This document shows positions 12,801 through 24,351 of a stretch of 64,000 nt of DNA, piece after piece (within the stretch, counting starts at the first letter, position 1; every line of letters starts with the position of its first letter). Under the pieces are notes generated by a model. That model was not told where the DNA came from and ran no database searches. It worked only from the letters and a program-made list of their open reading frames with translations. Source of the stretch: Astrocystis sublimbata (lineage: Eukaryota; Ascomycota; Sordariomycetes; Xylariales; Xylariaceae); the NCBI GenBank assembly GCA_022453515.1, contig JAJNNY010000024.1, forward strand, positions 186,001-250,000, read 5' to 3'. Position numbers and translations under genes: made by a program.

Positions 12801-15800
12801 AAACACCAGTGATTGGCCATTGGAATAGGGACGTCTGATCTACGATGGGACAGAGTATTCGTATGTATGGAGGATGCCTTGATTGCCTCGATTGCCGCCG
12901 ATCACTTCCTGCGCAAGCCAGTATGATGGGTATCACGAGGGGGATGACCGCGAGTTAAGATTGGCTGGAAAACGGAGTAAGGGTCCTAGGCAAGTCGAGA
13001 TCCCGTACGGAACCCGTACCGCGTATGTGCAGTAACGCTGAAGCGAGCATGGAAGCTGTATGGAAACATCCGTGCCTCTCGCCCCCCTCGCTCGTCTGCG
13101 GCGTGTACTCTGCCCCCCTGCCTCACCTGCTCTCCCCGTGAATCCTACGAGTTGACCAACCCTCGCCCCTCCCAATCCTAAAGGACCCTGACACGTGCCG
13201 AACCTGCGTGACTCCCTTAATTCTCATGTCAGCTTTGCCCGAAGGAGGGTCCGATGCCATACGGCTGGCTGCACGGCTCTGCACAAACCAACAGACTGGC
13301 CCATGACTGGCGGCTTGACTGAGAGCGGGATCTACGAGTATCACGTATCAGGTATGTAGTCGCCGTCACGAAGATCGTGATCTGATCGACTACTTCAGTT
13401 TGGCCTGATCGATCACTGCACCATACATGTAGCCTTGAGAGCGGAAATGGTGCAAAAGCCACGTTGATCCGATAAGAATGCAGAGACTAACAGCACGTAA
13501 CGATGGTAATATGGCCAGTAATGGAACGACGACATATTGGAAATATGGGCCAAAGGTCGGTACTTGAATCCCATTCCCTCAAGTTGACGTATAGATGCGC
13601 TTCCGCGAAAAATGAGTACATCCTGTAAACTTGTCCCTCCCATGAGAGGACTTCCCTTGCGTACAAACTAAACTCGATAAAAATCTTGGGCGATTGATAA
13701 CATCACTTTAGTGACGATGGCTTGCTACCGAGGAAGGTCGAGCAAGGTCAGGATAGCACTCGTCAACTTCGCACTGTAGCACCTGGAGTGGATTTCCCCA
13801 GGACCTGAGGACGATGATATGTGCTGATACATTTGGTATGTACTGCACCGGTACTCTAAACTAGAGAGATAGACTAAGCGCCCGTGCTCGAACCTAGACA
13901 ATTTGAGCAGCGTGGCACGCGAGTCTTCGAGTGCCCCTATGGGTTGAACCGATGGCCATCTATTTCCCCAGAATAAAGGCATCTTAATTTTACGTCACAG
14001 AAACTCACGAGGGGGGCCCGGGGGATGCAGCTACTAGTAATTTAGTCGAGCGAACCGGCCGTTCGGTTAATAAAGTTTACCTACAGTACCTAGGTGTGCT
14101 AGGTACGAGTAGGTAAATAGTAGTTGAGTATTTTTAGACAAAGCTTACCTCCCCGCCTCCCCTCATCCCCTTGCTCTCGCCTTGCCTCCTGCTTGTGGTA
14201 GCGATTGAGGCTAGTGAAGCTTAGCATTGAGAATCCCATGTTGATAAGAAAACCACGCCACTGCATCTTTTCTGGAGTCGCAAATGAGATCCAATTTCCA
14301 AACTACACTCGATCTTGTGAAGACTTAGCGGGCCACATGTATGGTTTATTTATAGTCACGAGCACAATACAACATGCGATACACCTGCTGCCGCCTGAAT
14401 ATGCACCTATCTATTCAATGCTCTTGATATATCTTTCTGGTGGAGAAGAATCTACAGATGGCTTCGTCGACAACTGCAGTCGGGGCTCCCGCTTCTGCTC
14501 CTCACGTAACAGCGTGGTACACACCCGCAATTTACCGAGCATGGTTTATCTAGACGTTCCCTTTTCTGTCTCCAGCTAAGGAATTATGCTACCAAGTGGC
14601 CAACCAGTCATGATTCTAAATATCTCCAACTCAGGGTCGAAATTCTTCTCCCCGGAGACTCCCATGTCAGCAAAGAAACCCTTCGAACCATTCCATTACC
14701 TCCCCTCGGGGGTTTTTGAATTTGGCCGTGTTTGCGATTGGCGAGGCCGCAAATCGATCCTGATCACAAAGGGACGCAACGACAAACGCAACAGCCTATA
14801 GGGTGGTTCAGTTTATCATGATCAATATTTGCAATTCTGGACAGGGTGAAAGACGGCATAATTGCAAGATTTCCATCATGGAAATTCATTAGAAATGAGG
14901 CTTCATCTCTATCAACGCCGTGCGGCGCTATACTACCCACCGCCATACATGATAAACCCTCGCGATCAGTCTATTGGATCGAGCTTCCCCCGACGCTTCC
15001 TATCGAACACGGATGCGGCTGTGGCTGCGAACAGAAAGAATCACTAGTATGCACTTTCCGGGTATCCGATCTGCGGGTTGGGTTACACTACTTAACATTC
15101 TGACGAATGGCAACCGGTCTTGTTGCTGACGCTCGGTTTCTGCGGAATTGTTGGTTGCTCTTTGTCCTACTCTACAGGAACGATTATGGAATTACCACCT
15201 CCACGGTGTTAGTGGTACCTTTGTATGTGAGTGTTTGCCACCATAGATTACAGTTATGGCCCTGCGGAATCAACCATATCGTTTTAGCATGCACATTGTC
15301 CCTACTGACGACGAGTCTAAGAAGCGTCGTGTTGTTCGTTTTGTCTTCGCCTCGCTTAGCGAACTATACACCACCACTATCAGCTAGCCTTCATCCGTAG
15401 GATCTGATTGTCGGGACTGTTTGGCACATGTTCAACCTAGTATTGTTCATACAAGCCAGTAAGCCACCGCAAGCCACCTATGGCGATCTTCATGTATAAG
15501 TTCTGCCAGTTGATCTGGGAGGGATCGATCGCAAGGGTCTCGCGGGCCGTTCGTTCCAGCATGTGGCCCGCGGTGTGAAGATTAAATGAGAGCGCCCTTC
15601 AATAATAGACACTATCTATGTTGACCCTTCAAAGACCACCATAAATATAACTCAATGAAACATTAGCCCTACTATGCGAGCTATATACTTATTTCAAGTT
15701 AGATGCCTGTTATAGAACTCGGTGGATTGTACATAGAAACCACCTGGCATGTTTTGTTCCAGCTCAAGTCTTCCGATTTATATGGGTACATAGTAGAGGC

Positions 15801-17562
15801 TATGGGGCGCTCTTAATCCAAAAAACAGCTGAACTGCGTTGCCTAGCAACCAACGGCCTAGACACCACGAAATGGTGCTCATGTTCAATCATTATGGCAA
15901 GACAAGCTTAGACCATACCTACTGATAACCCCTCACCTATGCACGTAATACTTATGCAGCGTTGTTCATTTCGCCACAGCAGACTTTGATTTGGTTATAG
16001 ACATGGACTTTGACAGTTTTTTACACCTCGCTTGACTGTTTCTTTTACCCATGAGGGCTCGGAGGGGTAGACTTAGGATTATGCCAATTCATCTGTCACT
16101 GTTACTACTATGTATGTAGTTACTGCGGGGAAATGGCTCAAAAGACTTTGAATACCAACAGTCTCATTTTTTACTTTTCATGTTTTACTTCCCTGCTGTT
16201 ATATCTGGACAATCAGTTGTCCTCGACTTGCGCTGTTGAGCTATTTGTGACAGTGTACGTGCGCAATCCATCTTCGCGAGGAATGTCGGCCCGCATAGGA
16301 GGGGCTTTGAATATTTTATCCGACTACTCTCGCCAGTTTTGGTCTTTCCTGATCTTCTGCATCTACAGCACTATCCCTCGTAGGTCGTCTGGGAACATCC
16401 GATTCGAGCCAGTCAGTAGCCGCCATTCGATGCAATGGTGTTGCTACCATTTCTCGCTTGTTTGCAACTTGTCTGCACCGTATTGGTCCCGCTTTCCTAG
16501 CGACCCTCCAATTATGCGGTCGTGAGGGGCAACTTCGGGGCCTGTGTCGTCTGCAGTGAGAAACAATAGTGCGATGGAATAGTATGTGGCCAGTCACAAC
16601 TCGAAACAAGGGGATCTGGTGGTTGTGGAGGAATCAACCATTACTGCGGAAAGCAAGAAGCTGTCGAGAAACCCAGAGCTTGAGTTTAGCTCTCATCCAA
16701 CATTGTGTGTGTGTGTGGGATGTCTTGCTGCATGCCAGTCTCGCCAGTGTGTACCTAGCGGGCCTAGGGGGCGAGGGGGGCTAGGTAGGTAGAGACCTAG
16801 ATCGGGGGCCACATTGTTGTCGTGGCGCCTAAGTAGGTACCTACCTAGGTAAGTGTGCTCGCTAAGGGATGTAATTGGCGGGAGGCATGGCTGCTGTGGA
16901 GAGCTGCATGGGCTGGGAGCTGTCAACCTTGAAGTCTATGTCGTCTGTCTTGTGTGTCACACTGCAAGCGCCGAATGAAGCTTGGTGTCAACAATCCAAC
17001 TCCACTTTTTTTTATTTATTTTTCGTCTGCCCAAAGTAAACATATCTCCACCCTTGCCGACTCACACCGCAACGATGCCTCTTTCGGTTGAGGGTGGACA
17101 TGCCCATGCCCTTTTTGATCTGTCCCGCCTGTCCAACCAGCCTTAACTGTGCGAGCAATTCAATCCCATGTTGTCTATGCAAACATCGATGCTCGAATAC
17201 CAGTACTAGGCGAGTAGGTAGTATCACTCACTGCCCACCGACGACGGAGATATCTGCTGCGGAGCTGCCTCTCAAACAGGCTGTGTATTCGCTGCCGAGA
17301 CTCGATGAACGCCAGCCTATCTTCGCACTTGACAGTGTCACAGCCACAATCAGAACCACCCTGCGGGCGCCTGCCGGGACGCAAGTCATCTTCCCAAGCC
17401 CAGACACATGGCTTGCCGGTGATACCCTTGCTTCCGCCATCACGATACACGAAGCCTCCGAAGTCTTGCTTCTTTCGAGCGTTGCACACCTGTCGCTGCC
17501 ATTCGAGGGCCCAGTGCCACACAACACCTCCATAGTGCCTCGGCGGTGAGCGCTTTCCCATC
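9806..17562. other. Long gene-free region (about 7.8 kb)
   Basis: No frame here has natural amino-acid composition, a recognisable domain or a believable splice chain. Base composition is not strongly AT-rich, so this is not an obvious heavily mutated transposon block. It holds scattered TACCTAGGTA-type palindromes (for example 11807-11820 and around 16840), a 10-bp tandem repeat at 11426-11465 and GC-rich patches around 10.0-11.2 kb. Long regulatory DNA, noncoding RNA or a decayed element are all possible. No tRNA gene was recognised. Confidence 0.5.
11426..11465. repeat. 10-bp tandem repeat, four units
   Basis: The unit CAAGCTTCTG is repeated head to tail three times, with a fourth imperfect unit (CAAGCTCCTG). 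A related single copy occurs near 11375-11385. No coding role is apparent. Confidence 0.7.
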
Positions 17563-20367
17563 ATGGGCGACCGACCGCCGCCGCCGCCGCCGCACGGCAC
17601 AACCCCTCGGCGCTCCAACTCCAACCTGCCGCCCGGCAAATACGACATATTCATAATCCCTCCACATTCGTCGGGTGCAGGCTTTCTGTACCTGCCTTCC
17701 CTCAAGCCGAACGTGAACAGCTTTGCAGCAGGCTTTGCATCGGCGCTTGTGCTGGTCGTGCTCTTTCAGAGCATGGCCCCAGCCTTCAAAGTATGGTACA
17801 AGAACTTCCAAGGCATGGGAAACATGGCCATGCTACTGCTGGTGGTCGCTGTTGGTGTTGGAGCTTGGGCTCTGGGTAGGACACAGAACGAGGGAACACC
17901 ATCATCAGGCAACAGGGGTGACTCCCGAAACTCGTGGAACTACAATCCGGGCGATAACGGACACTCAGGCGGTTCCTTCCCAGGCTCAGGCCCGACACCC
18001 ACTTCAGGGGATCCTGATCCTGATGGTCCGCCGCCACCGCCGCCACCGCACGGCACACCTCCTCCCCGGCGATCTGGTCGCACACCAAATGGTGCTGGAG
18101 CTGACAGGTCAAAATCATCCTGGCACGATCGCCCCGAGGATCATTATCAAGAGCACCCACGGGAGCGCTCCCAACAATACCAAGAACGGCCTCGAGAACG
18201 GCCCCGAGAACGATCCCGACCACGATCTCAAGAACGACCTCGAGAACGATCCCGAGAACGATCTCAGGAACGATCTCAGGAACGATCTCGAGAACGGCCC
18301 CAAGAACGACCCCAAGAACGGCCCCAAGAACGGCCCCAAGAACGATCCCAAAAACGACCCAAAAAACGAGCTCAAGCAACGCCCCAAGAGCCTCCTACTG
18401 AGTCCCCTAAAGCGCAATCCAACAAGCAACCCCGGGAACCACCCAAGAAGCCACCCAAGGAGCAACCCAAGGAATTCCCCAAGCAACCACCTGATGAGCA
18501 CCCCGAGAAACCGCCTGCAGAACCGCCTGCGGCACCACCCATAATAAAACAGCCCGTGGAACAGCCCGCGCCCGCAGAACCACCCATAAAACAACCCGTG
18601 GAACAGCCCGCAAAACCACCCACAGAGCCACCCTTGGAACAGCCTTTGGAACAACCCGCAGAACCACCCAAGGAGCAGCCTAAGGAAACACCCAAGGATA
18701 GTCCAACTCCAGCTGCAAACACGAAAGGAACATGGGAGAGGGCACGGGAGGAGACTCGGCGGAAGGAGGAGGAACGCAAAGCTAGAGAAGCCGAACAACG
18801 CAAGAAAGAGGAGATAGCTAGGCGCATTAAAGAACTACGCGAGAAGGAGGCAAAAGAAAGAGCCAGGCGTGAACAAGAAGCCAGGGAAAGACGAGAGAAG
18901 GAAGCCCGTGAGAGAGAAGAACGCGAGCGCGAGATCAGAGACAGGATAGAAAAAGAGGCTCGTGTGAGGGAGGAGCGAGAAAGGGAGATCAGGGAGAAGA
19001 TAGAAAAAGAGGCACGGGAAGCCCGGGAGAAACAAGAAAAAATGGAGCGGGAAGCCAGAGAAAGGGAGGAGAAGGAGGCGCTTGAACAAGAGAAACGGGA
19101 AAAGGAGCAGCGTGAACGCGAGCAAGAAGAAAAGGCACGGAAGGAGAAAGAACTGAGAGAGAGGCGGCTCCAAGAAGCCAGAGAAAGGGAACTTCGTGAA
19201 CGACTCGAACGTGAGAAGACCCTTCGAGAGAAACTGGAACGAGAAGCCAGCGAGCGCGAGGCCGCCCGACTGAAGGAAGCTGAGGCGGCCAAGGCGGCCG
19301 AAGAGGTGACAACGAAAGCGAAGGAAGCAGAAAGTATCCGGAGAGGTACATACGCCTTCTCCTCTGTGGGAGAGAAGACAAACCCCTGGCCAAATGGGAA
19401 ACCACCTATACAAACCCCTCCTCAGGCCAGGTCCTTCAAGGCTCCTAGTGTCGCTCCGAGTGCAGCTTCGAGTGCAACTTCGGGTGCCACTCCAACAGCT
19501 ACCCCGAGTGCTGCCCCGAGTGCTGCTACAAGCAGCGCTAGACGGCCCCCGCCCCCTACAGCCCAGTCATTCCGTGGCACCGACGATGACGCATATTCGT
19601 ATCGCCCCTACGACCAGCAGTCAAGAACACATACCCGGAGAAAGTCGGGCGAAACGGTCTTTACAGAATCTTCGTACGCACCATCTCAGTCCACCTCTAG
19701 GTCAACACCACCGCCGTCCATGCGAGGGCCGTACTCTACCAAAGACCCAGACAAGATTGTCATCAAAGCAGTCTACGGCTTTCTTAACCAATTTTCGAAA
19801 ATCCCTGCTTCCCAGCTGTTGTCTGGCGTGGGCCATGTTACAGATGGACTCATTCTACGCATAACTACCGAAGGTCTTTTTATTGACGACGACGTTCGCG
19901 GTGTTCCCCAACGAGAGTGGGATGTTAAGGCTTGGACCCTCAAACAAATGGAGGCGTGGTGCCCTGCTCACAACACTGCTGATTCCAACGCATCTCCCCG
20001 AGTTCCGAACAAGCCGGCGGCTTCCCGCTTCAAATTCTCAGCGCGTGGCCAGCAAAAAGCGCTTGTGGGCGAGGATGCTGATGGGTACTTGACAGAGTTG
20101 CTGCACGCGTGTAAAGACGACTGCCGCATGATACCCCATGGAGCATCGCAAGCCGGCGACTGGAAGACCCGTGGCATGCACCTGTTACGTGCCACCATCA
20201 GAGACCAGGAAGGCAAACGCTATGTGTTTGTCATTGGCGAGGAAGAGGGCTGGAAGGTGGCTGTCGGCCTACAGCGCCTGCGAAAAGGAACTCAGATTCG
20301 TCAGCTTGGCGTGCAGCCCATGTCCATGGCCGAAGCACGCGGCGCTTTCGAAATGCTGGGTTGGTAA
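17563..20367 (+). CDS. Large repeat-rich protein with two N-terminal membrane segments, unknown function
   Basis: Single-exon frame of 934 aa with a good start context (CCCATCATGGGC). Order of parts: a proline-rich leader (PPPPPPHG, residues 5-12); two hydrophobic stretches near 53-70 and 87-103, likely a membrane hairpin or two spans; a Gly/Pro/Ser linker with a second PPPPPPHG; a tandem Arg-Glu-Arg/Pro-Gln-Glu repeat block (about 195-270) built from a 12-nt DNA unit; a Pro-rich block with EQPxxPP repeats (about 280-380); a very long Glu/Arg/Lys helix (about 390-610) that should form a coiled coil or single alpha-helix; an Ala/Thr/Pro linker; and a C-terminal globular domain (about 725-934, from IVIKAVYGFLNQF to FEMLGW) that looks conserved. 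I do not recognise the family. The domain order suggests a membrane-anchored scaffold (inference). Confidence 0.75.
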   Translation: MGDRPPPPPPHGTTPRRSNSNLPPGKYDIFIIPPHSSGAGFLYLPSLKPNVNSFAAGFASALVLVVLFQSMAPAFKVWYKNFQGMGNMAMLLLVVAVGVGAWALGRTQNEGTPSSGNRGDSRNSWNYNPGDNGHSGGSFPGSGPTPTSGDPDPDGPPPPPPPHGTPPPRRSGRTPNGAGADRSKSSWHDRPEDHYQEHPRERSQQYQERPRERPRERSRPRSQERPRERSRERSQERSQERSRERPQERPQERPQERPQERSQKRPKKRAQATPQEPPTESPKAQSNKQPREPPKKPPKEQPKEFPKQPPDEHPEKPPAEPPAAPPIIKQPVEQPAPAEPPIKQPVEQPAKPPTEPPLEQPLEQPAEPPKEQPKETPKDSPTPAANTKGTWERAREETRRKEEERKAREAEQRKKEEIARRIKELREKEAKERARREQEARERREKEAREREEREREIRDRIEKEARVREEREREIREKIEKEAREAREKQEKMEREAREREEKEALEQEKREKEQREREQEEKARKEKELRERRLQEARERELRERLEREKTLREKLEREASEREAARLKEAEAAKAAEEVTTKAKEAESIRRGTYAFSSVGEKTNPWPNGKPPIQTPPQARSFKAPSVAPSAASSATSGATPTATPSAAPSAATSSARRPPPPTAQSFRGTDDDAYSYRPYDQQSRTHTRRKSGETVFTESSYAPSQSTSRSTPPPSMRGPYSTKDPDKIVIKAVYGFLNQFSKIPASQLLSGVGHVTDGLILRITTEGLFIDDDVRGVPQREWDVKAWTLKQMEAWCPAHNTADSNASPRVPNKPAASRFKFSARGQQKALVGEDADGYLTELLHACKDDCRMIPHGASQAGDWKTRGMHLLRATIRDQEGKRYVFVIGEEEGWKVAVGLQRLRKGTQIRQLGVQPMSMAEARGAFEMLGW

Positions 20368-21338
20368 CCGGGAGAGTGGTGCCAATCAGGCCAAGTCTTT
20401 ATGCCCTCCAGCTGGAATGTGGATGAATGGGATCTGTATCAATGCCACACATTCCAGGCACGTAAGGCTTGGTCAAGTAACAAGTTAGTCCGACACGTTT
20501 GATTTGGTTTGATTTCAATGCAATGGCGAGCAAGGCAGGTTAGGAGGCGCAGGCGGGCTCGACAGATACGAAATGCATGAATGGATCAGGCGCATGTGGG
20601 GCAGGGGGTAGATGCTGTGTTGGAATAATCACATATAACTAACTACTATAAAATCTGCTGTTCACAGGTGTCACACCGACTTCGTCGACCAGGCCGTGCT
20701 TACTTTTCGCTGTAGTTGGGCCCAAAGTCTTTCGATACTACCTAGGTAGTGGGCTGTCTGTGATGCTTGAGCTTGGCCCCGAAGGATGATCAATTAACCC
20801 GCAAGCTACTAGTAGCGGTATGATCAATTGCCTACCTATGAATCAAGGTCTAATTTCCAGGCAAGGGATCCAATAGCTTTGTGTATGCTTGCATGATCTA
20901 CCTACCTAGGGAGGTACCTGGGAAGAGGTAAGCAGGTAGAAGGCAATCAGCTGATGGGAAAATCATGGTTAGGGAGAAAAGCTGTTAGTGATAATCACGA
21001 TGGCAACTTTCACGTGAATGATAGGGAGTACGGAGTATATGGCGGGATTGTTAGCACTGTACTGATGCAATGGTAAAGTCCGATAGAGAGAGGAATGGGT
21101 GAGCTGCAATGTAGAGTCGGACTACGGGCTAGAAAACGAGGGGAACTCCGATGCCACTGCTCTCAGGAAATGATCTCGTGTTGCCATTTTCCTACACGCG
21201 CATGTCTTTACATCTTATCGTTGTCGTCTTCAGTTATCATAGCAACCATACGCCCTTTCTCGAGAAACTCTCACCGAGTGCCCTTGCTGCTTGCTTGTAT
21301 TACATTGGGGAAACCGAGACACCGAGACAAGCAATCTA
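20368..21338. other. Intergenic, TACCTAGGTA-type motifs
   Basis: Contains the 14-base palindrome ACTACCTAGGTAGT near 20737-20750 and CTACCTACCTAGGGAGGT near 20900. No credible ORF. The end nearest 21339 should carry the monooxygenase promoter. Confidence 0.45.
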
Positions 21339-22881
21339 ATGCCGTCTCGTAAGCCGCCTTTCACGGCAGCCGTTTGTGGCGCCGGGATCGCCGGGTTAGC
21401 TGCCGCCATTGCCCTGCGGCGTGCTGGGTTCCAGGTTACAGTGTATGAGCGCTCCGGATTCAAGAACGAGATCGGGGCTGCGATAACAGTGCCGCCTAAC
21501 GCGACCTGTGTCTTGCAGCAGTGGGGCTTCGATTTCGCGGCAGCGAGGCCAGTACCCAATTTGTGCACGCGATACGTGGCGGCAGATACACTCGAGACCC
21601 TATCGGAGTCTAGATATGAGAACATCGAGGCTGAGATGGGATCTGCATGCCTGAGTTTTCATCGGGTGGATTTACATAATGGGCTGAAAGCTCTTGCAAC
21701 GGAGGATAGCGAAGGCTTCGGCGAACCAAATGAATTCGGAAGACGAAGATGGAACGAAGATTTCAAAGGCTTCCCTGTTGACATCTTCCTAGGTTGTCGG
21801 GTTTCCAGCGTGGACTGCGATTTAGGCGTCTTGACGCTGGCGAATGGGACGGTGATACAAGCAGACCTGGTCATAATAGCCGATGGTGCCCATGTGAGTC
21901 CGCTTGCCTCTATGCTCATGAGTGGCGCTCATTGACAAGCTGAAATAGAGCGAGCTTTTGACCAACTTTCTCGGGTACCCTTGCCCGTCCGAGCCCACAG
22001 GCCGCTCGGTTTACCGCTGGCTTGTCCCAGCGAATCCGCACAACAGCGCAGGACAACTCTGTGCAGGCAGAGGAATCGACGGCTTTGTCGGTTGGTCCGA
22101 TCCCAGGAAGAACGTATTCTGGGTTGCTTACACGTGTTCCGGAGGCACTGTGTTGAGTAATGCTGTGGTGCATGACACTGTCGACGCGAACGGTAACGGT
22201 AACGGTGCCAGAAGAGGGCGGGCTGGGGATGGCAAAAGTAATGCAGCAGATGGCGAAACATCATGGCGCACCCCGGCGACCAAAGCGGCCGTCTACGCAA
22301 CCTGTTCTAATTTTAACCCATCTATCTTGAGGCTCGTATCGATGGCGTCCGACGACGACATTCAAGTGCACCAGCTATTCCAACGCCCGCCGTTGGAGAG
22401 CTTCGTGAGGGGAAGAACTGCTATCATAGGAGATGCCGCACACGTTATGATGCCCACGCATGCTGCGGGTGCTGCAATGAGCATCGAGAGTGCAGGTGTC
22501 CTTGAAGTGCTGTTTGAGAATGTGCAAGGTAACGGCAACAGCTTCGCCAACTGGACTAGCCGCCATAGACAGCAGATAATCAAGGAGCGACTTGCTCTGT
22601 TCGACAAGCTCCGAATTCCGAGATGCAACCTGGCCATGATACTCTCTAATGCCGGGCCGGAGGGCTTGCGCCGTCCAGGCGTCGAGGAGGATATCCGTAA
22701 GTTTTATCACGGACCCCTCCCATCTCGGAATGCATTGCCTTGGTCTGCCGAGTTTCGTGGCCTCTTGTTCAATTACAATGTTTTCATTGCGGGCACGCAG
22801 GCGTTGGGTGCCGAAATGGAACGGAAGCGATTAGCCCGAGACGTGAACCTGCGAGAAATGGGTCGAATGGACTTGTGTTAA
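21339..22881 (+). CDS. FAD-dependent aromatic-type monooxygenase (salicylate hydroxylase-like)
   Basis: Exons 21339-21893 and 21949-22881. The short intron 21894-21948 (donor GTGAGT, acceptor AATAG) is phase 0 and restores the conserved segment IIADGAHSELL. Product is 495 aa. Marks of the PHBH-like class A flavoprotein monooxygenases: Rossmann GAGIAG at 14-19 followed by YER, the ADGAHS segment, and GDAAHVMMPTHAAGAAM at 346 onward, which binds the FAD ribityl/pyrophosphate. These enzymes hydroxylate or epoxidise aromatic and polyketide substrates using NAD(P)H and oxygen. The substrate is not predictable. An odd Asn/Gly-rich insert near 265-285 (DANGNGNGARRG) is probably a surface loop. The gene ends tail to tail on the next one. 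Confidence 0.9.
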
Positions 22882-23555
22882 GCTCGCTCAACAACTTTCC
22901 AGCCTTGGAGAACATTGCCAGGCTCTCCGGAGGGCAAAGGGGCGGGGACCAATGCCACAGCATCGCCGCCAAACCGATACTTTAGTTTCCATCCTCCGTC
23001 TTCCCACAACCACCTCTCTGCAGCGAAGCAATCGCCGACCCTGACAACGCCTTGATAGTACCGACCAAGTCGTATTGACAATCCCCGCGCAGACTTCCCC
23101 TCGTCTTGCAGCTCTAGTACAACACAGTGCCCCCTTACATGCTGGCTCGACCGGCCTGGATCTCCACCCACCTCGGGGAGGTCCTCAGGCTCGAGATCCG
23201 TCCAGATTTCTTGGTAGTCGGTCAGCTTCTCTGTGACGGGGTTGATCATGCAGCCCGTCTCCAACGTTTGCCCGTTGTCTTGTGGGAAGATGTCGCCCTC
23301 GTCTACCACGGTTTCGGGTATGCGCGTTCGAGAGTCAACCAAATGTCGCCAGGTGGAGTGTCGCACGCCGTTCCTAGTTTCCGTAGACGAGATGCCTGCA
23401 AAGGCCCAGTCAAGACCTGTGCCTGTGTCGCCGGCGTGTTTGAGAACCCGAATGTCGACGAAACGGTGCCCCGGCGATGTCAAGACTATTGTGGAGGTAG
23501 GTTCCGACGCATCGTCGGGTAGCCACCTAATTGAGTTCCGGATGGAAATAGACAT
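22878..23555 (-). CDS. hri1: Hri1-family protein
   Basis: Single exon, 225 aa from Met at 23555 (MSISIRNSIRWLPD). The frame is open upstream to 23633 but that part has no natural start context. Recognised from the order of conserved blocks shared with yeast Hri1: DWAFAG near the N-terminal third, a W..LVDSRT segment, DEGDIFPQ with TLETG, YQEIWTDLEP, then VVLELQD, RGLSIRLGRYYQGVVRVG and a terminal WKVVERA. Hri1 in yeast is a small beta-barrel protein reported to interact with the kinase Hrr25 and with Sec72; its molecular role is poorly known. The stop codon lies inside the last codons of the convergent monooxygenase gene. Confidence 0.8.
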   Translation of the reverse strand: MSISIRNSIRWLPDDASEPTSTIVLTSPGHRFVDIRVLKHAGDTGTGLDWAFAGISSTETRNGVRHSTWRHLVDSRTRIPETVVDEGDIFPQDNGQTLETGCMINPVTEKLTDYQEIWTDLEPEDLPEVGGDPGRSSQHVRGHCVVLELQDEGKSARGLSIRLGRYYQGVVRVGDCFAAERWLWEDGGWKLKYRFGGDAVALVPAPLPSGEPGNVLQGWKVVERA

Positions 23556-23909
23556 GCTGGTATTCGAAGCTGGTATTCGAATATGTTTCGTGACTAAGTA
23601 AGAGGTACTTAGTTCCAATGACAATACACACACAAATCACCAAAGGGACGTAAAGTGACTACTATTCAGGACTGCAAGGCATCTATCTCAGTAAGAACGG
23701 GCCCATAATTCACGTGATGGTAGTACTGTAGTTGATTGGTTTCTATATGATCAAGTAGGTAAGTATACACACCATACGTTGTGTTCTGGCTTTGCTCATC
23801 CTACTCCTACCTAAGCCAAGGTATAGGAAACCCGCCCAACGCCCAACTGCTAACTCCCATAGACATACTAATGACATGACCATGTACATATGCACCATGC
23901 ACATGCATT
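23556..23909. other. Hri1 promoter region
   Basis: About 350 bases upstream of the Hri1 gene with no ORF of note. It runs into the 3' end of the glycosyltransferase relic. Confidence 0.4.
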
Positions 23910-24351
23910 CTATAAATCTAATGACTGCGGTCCCGTATCATACATGATTCTGATAGCGGCTTCGACGGCGTCGATAAATCGAGCCTCTTCTATCTCGATG
24001 TCGTTGACATGCCACTCCTCTCCCCGCTCAATCCGCCTCCGCCTTCTACCCATGGTGTTTCCCTTGTTTGTCTGCCGGACTGCTTTCTTTTACTCATTTT
24101 CATGATATACCTCGTCCACTTTTCGCAAGTTTTCTACCAACTCCCCGCCGCTTCCATCTTTCCGACGGGAGGATTCTAACGCGAGTGCGGAAGTATCCGA
24201 GGCCACGCATCCCAGCAATGTTCCTAAATTCGTGTTGGCCAAGCCCTTCAGGTTGAATCTCAACCACAGCACCAGCACCCTGACGCATGAACACGCAATC
24301 AGTGAGACCCACGCCGTGGACGCTAACCAGACCGACGATAATATCCAATAC
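23910..24351 (-). pseudogene. Relic of a GT61 (DUF563) glycosyltransferase, 5'-truncated and frameshifted
   Basis: On the minus strand, frame 24348-24100 reads SVHGVGLTDCVFMRQGAGAV then VEIQPEGLGQHEFRNIAGMR and GLGYFRTR, the typical C-terminal motif of DUF563/GT61 glycosyltransferases (VGVHGAGLTN..F). After this the reading moves one base to another frame (SSRRKDGSGGELVENLRKVD). A likely intron (donor GTATAT, acceptor ACAAG) then leads to a terminal segment EEWHVNDIEIEEARFIDAVE and AAIRIMYDTGPQ, ending at a TAG at 23910-23912. The change of frame and the absence of any upstream catalytic portion before 24352 argue for a decayed fragment. An unusual intron could explain the frame change but not the missing N-terminus. 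Confidence 0.6.

Noticed and set aside
18115..19292. Long minus-strand frames (227 and 306 aa) rich in Ser, Leu and Phe
   Set aside because: Antisense shadows of the repetitive Arg/Glu/Pro coding sequence of the 934-aa gene.
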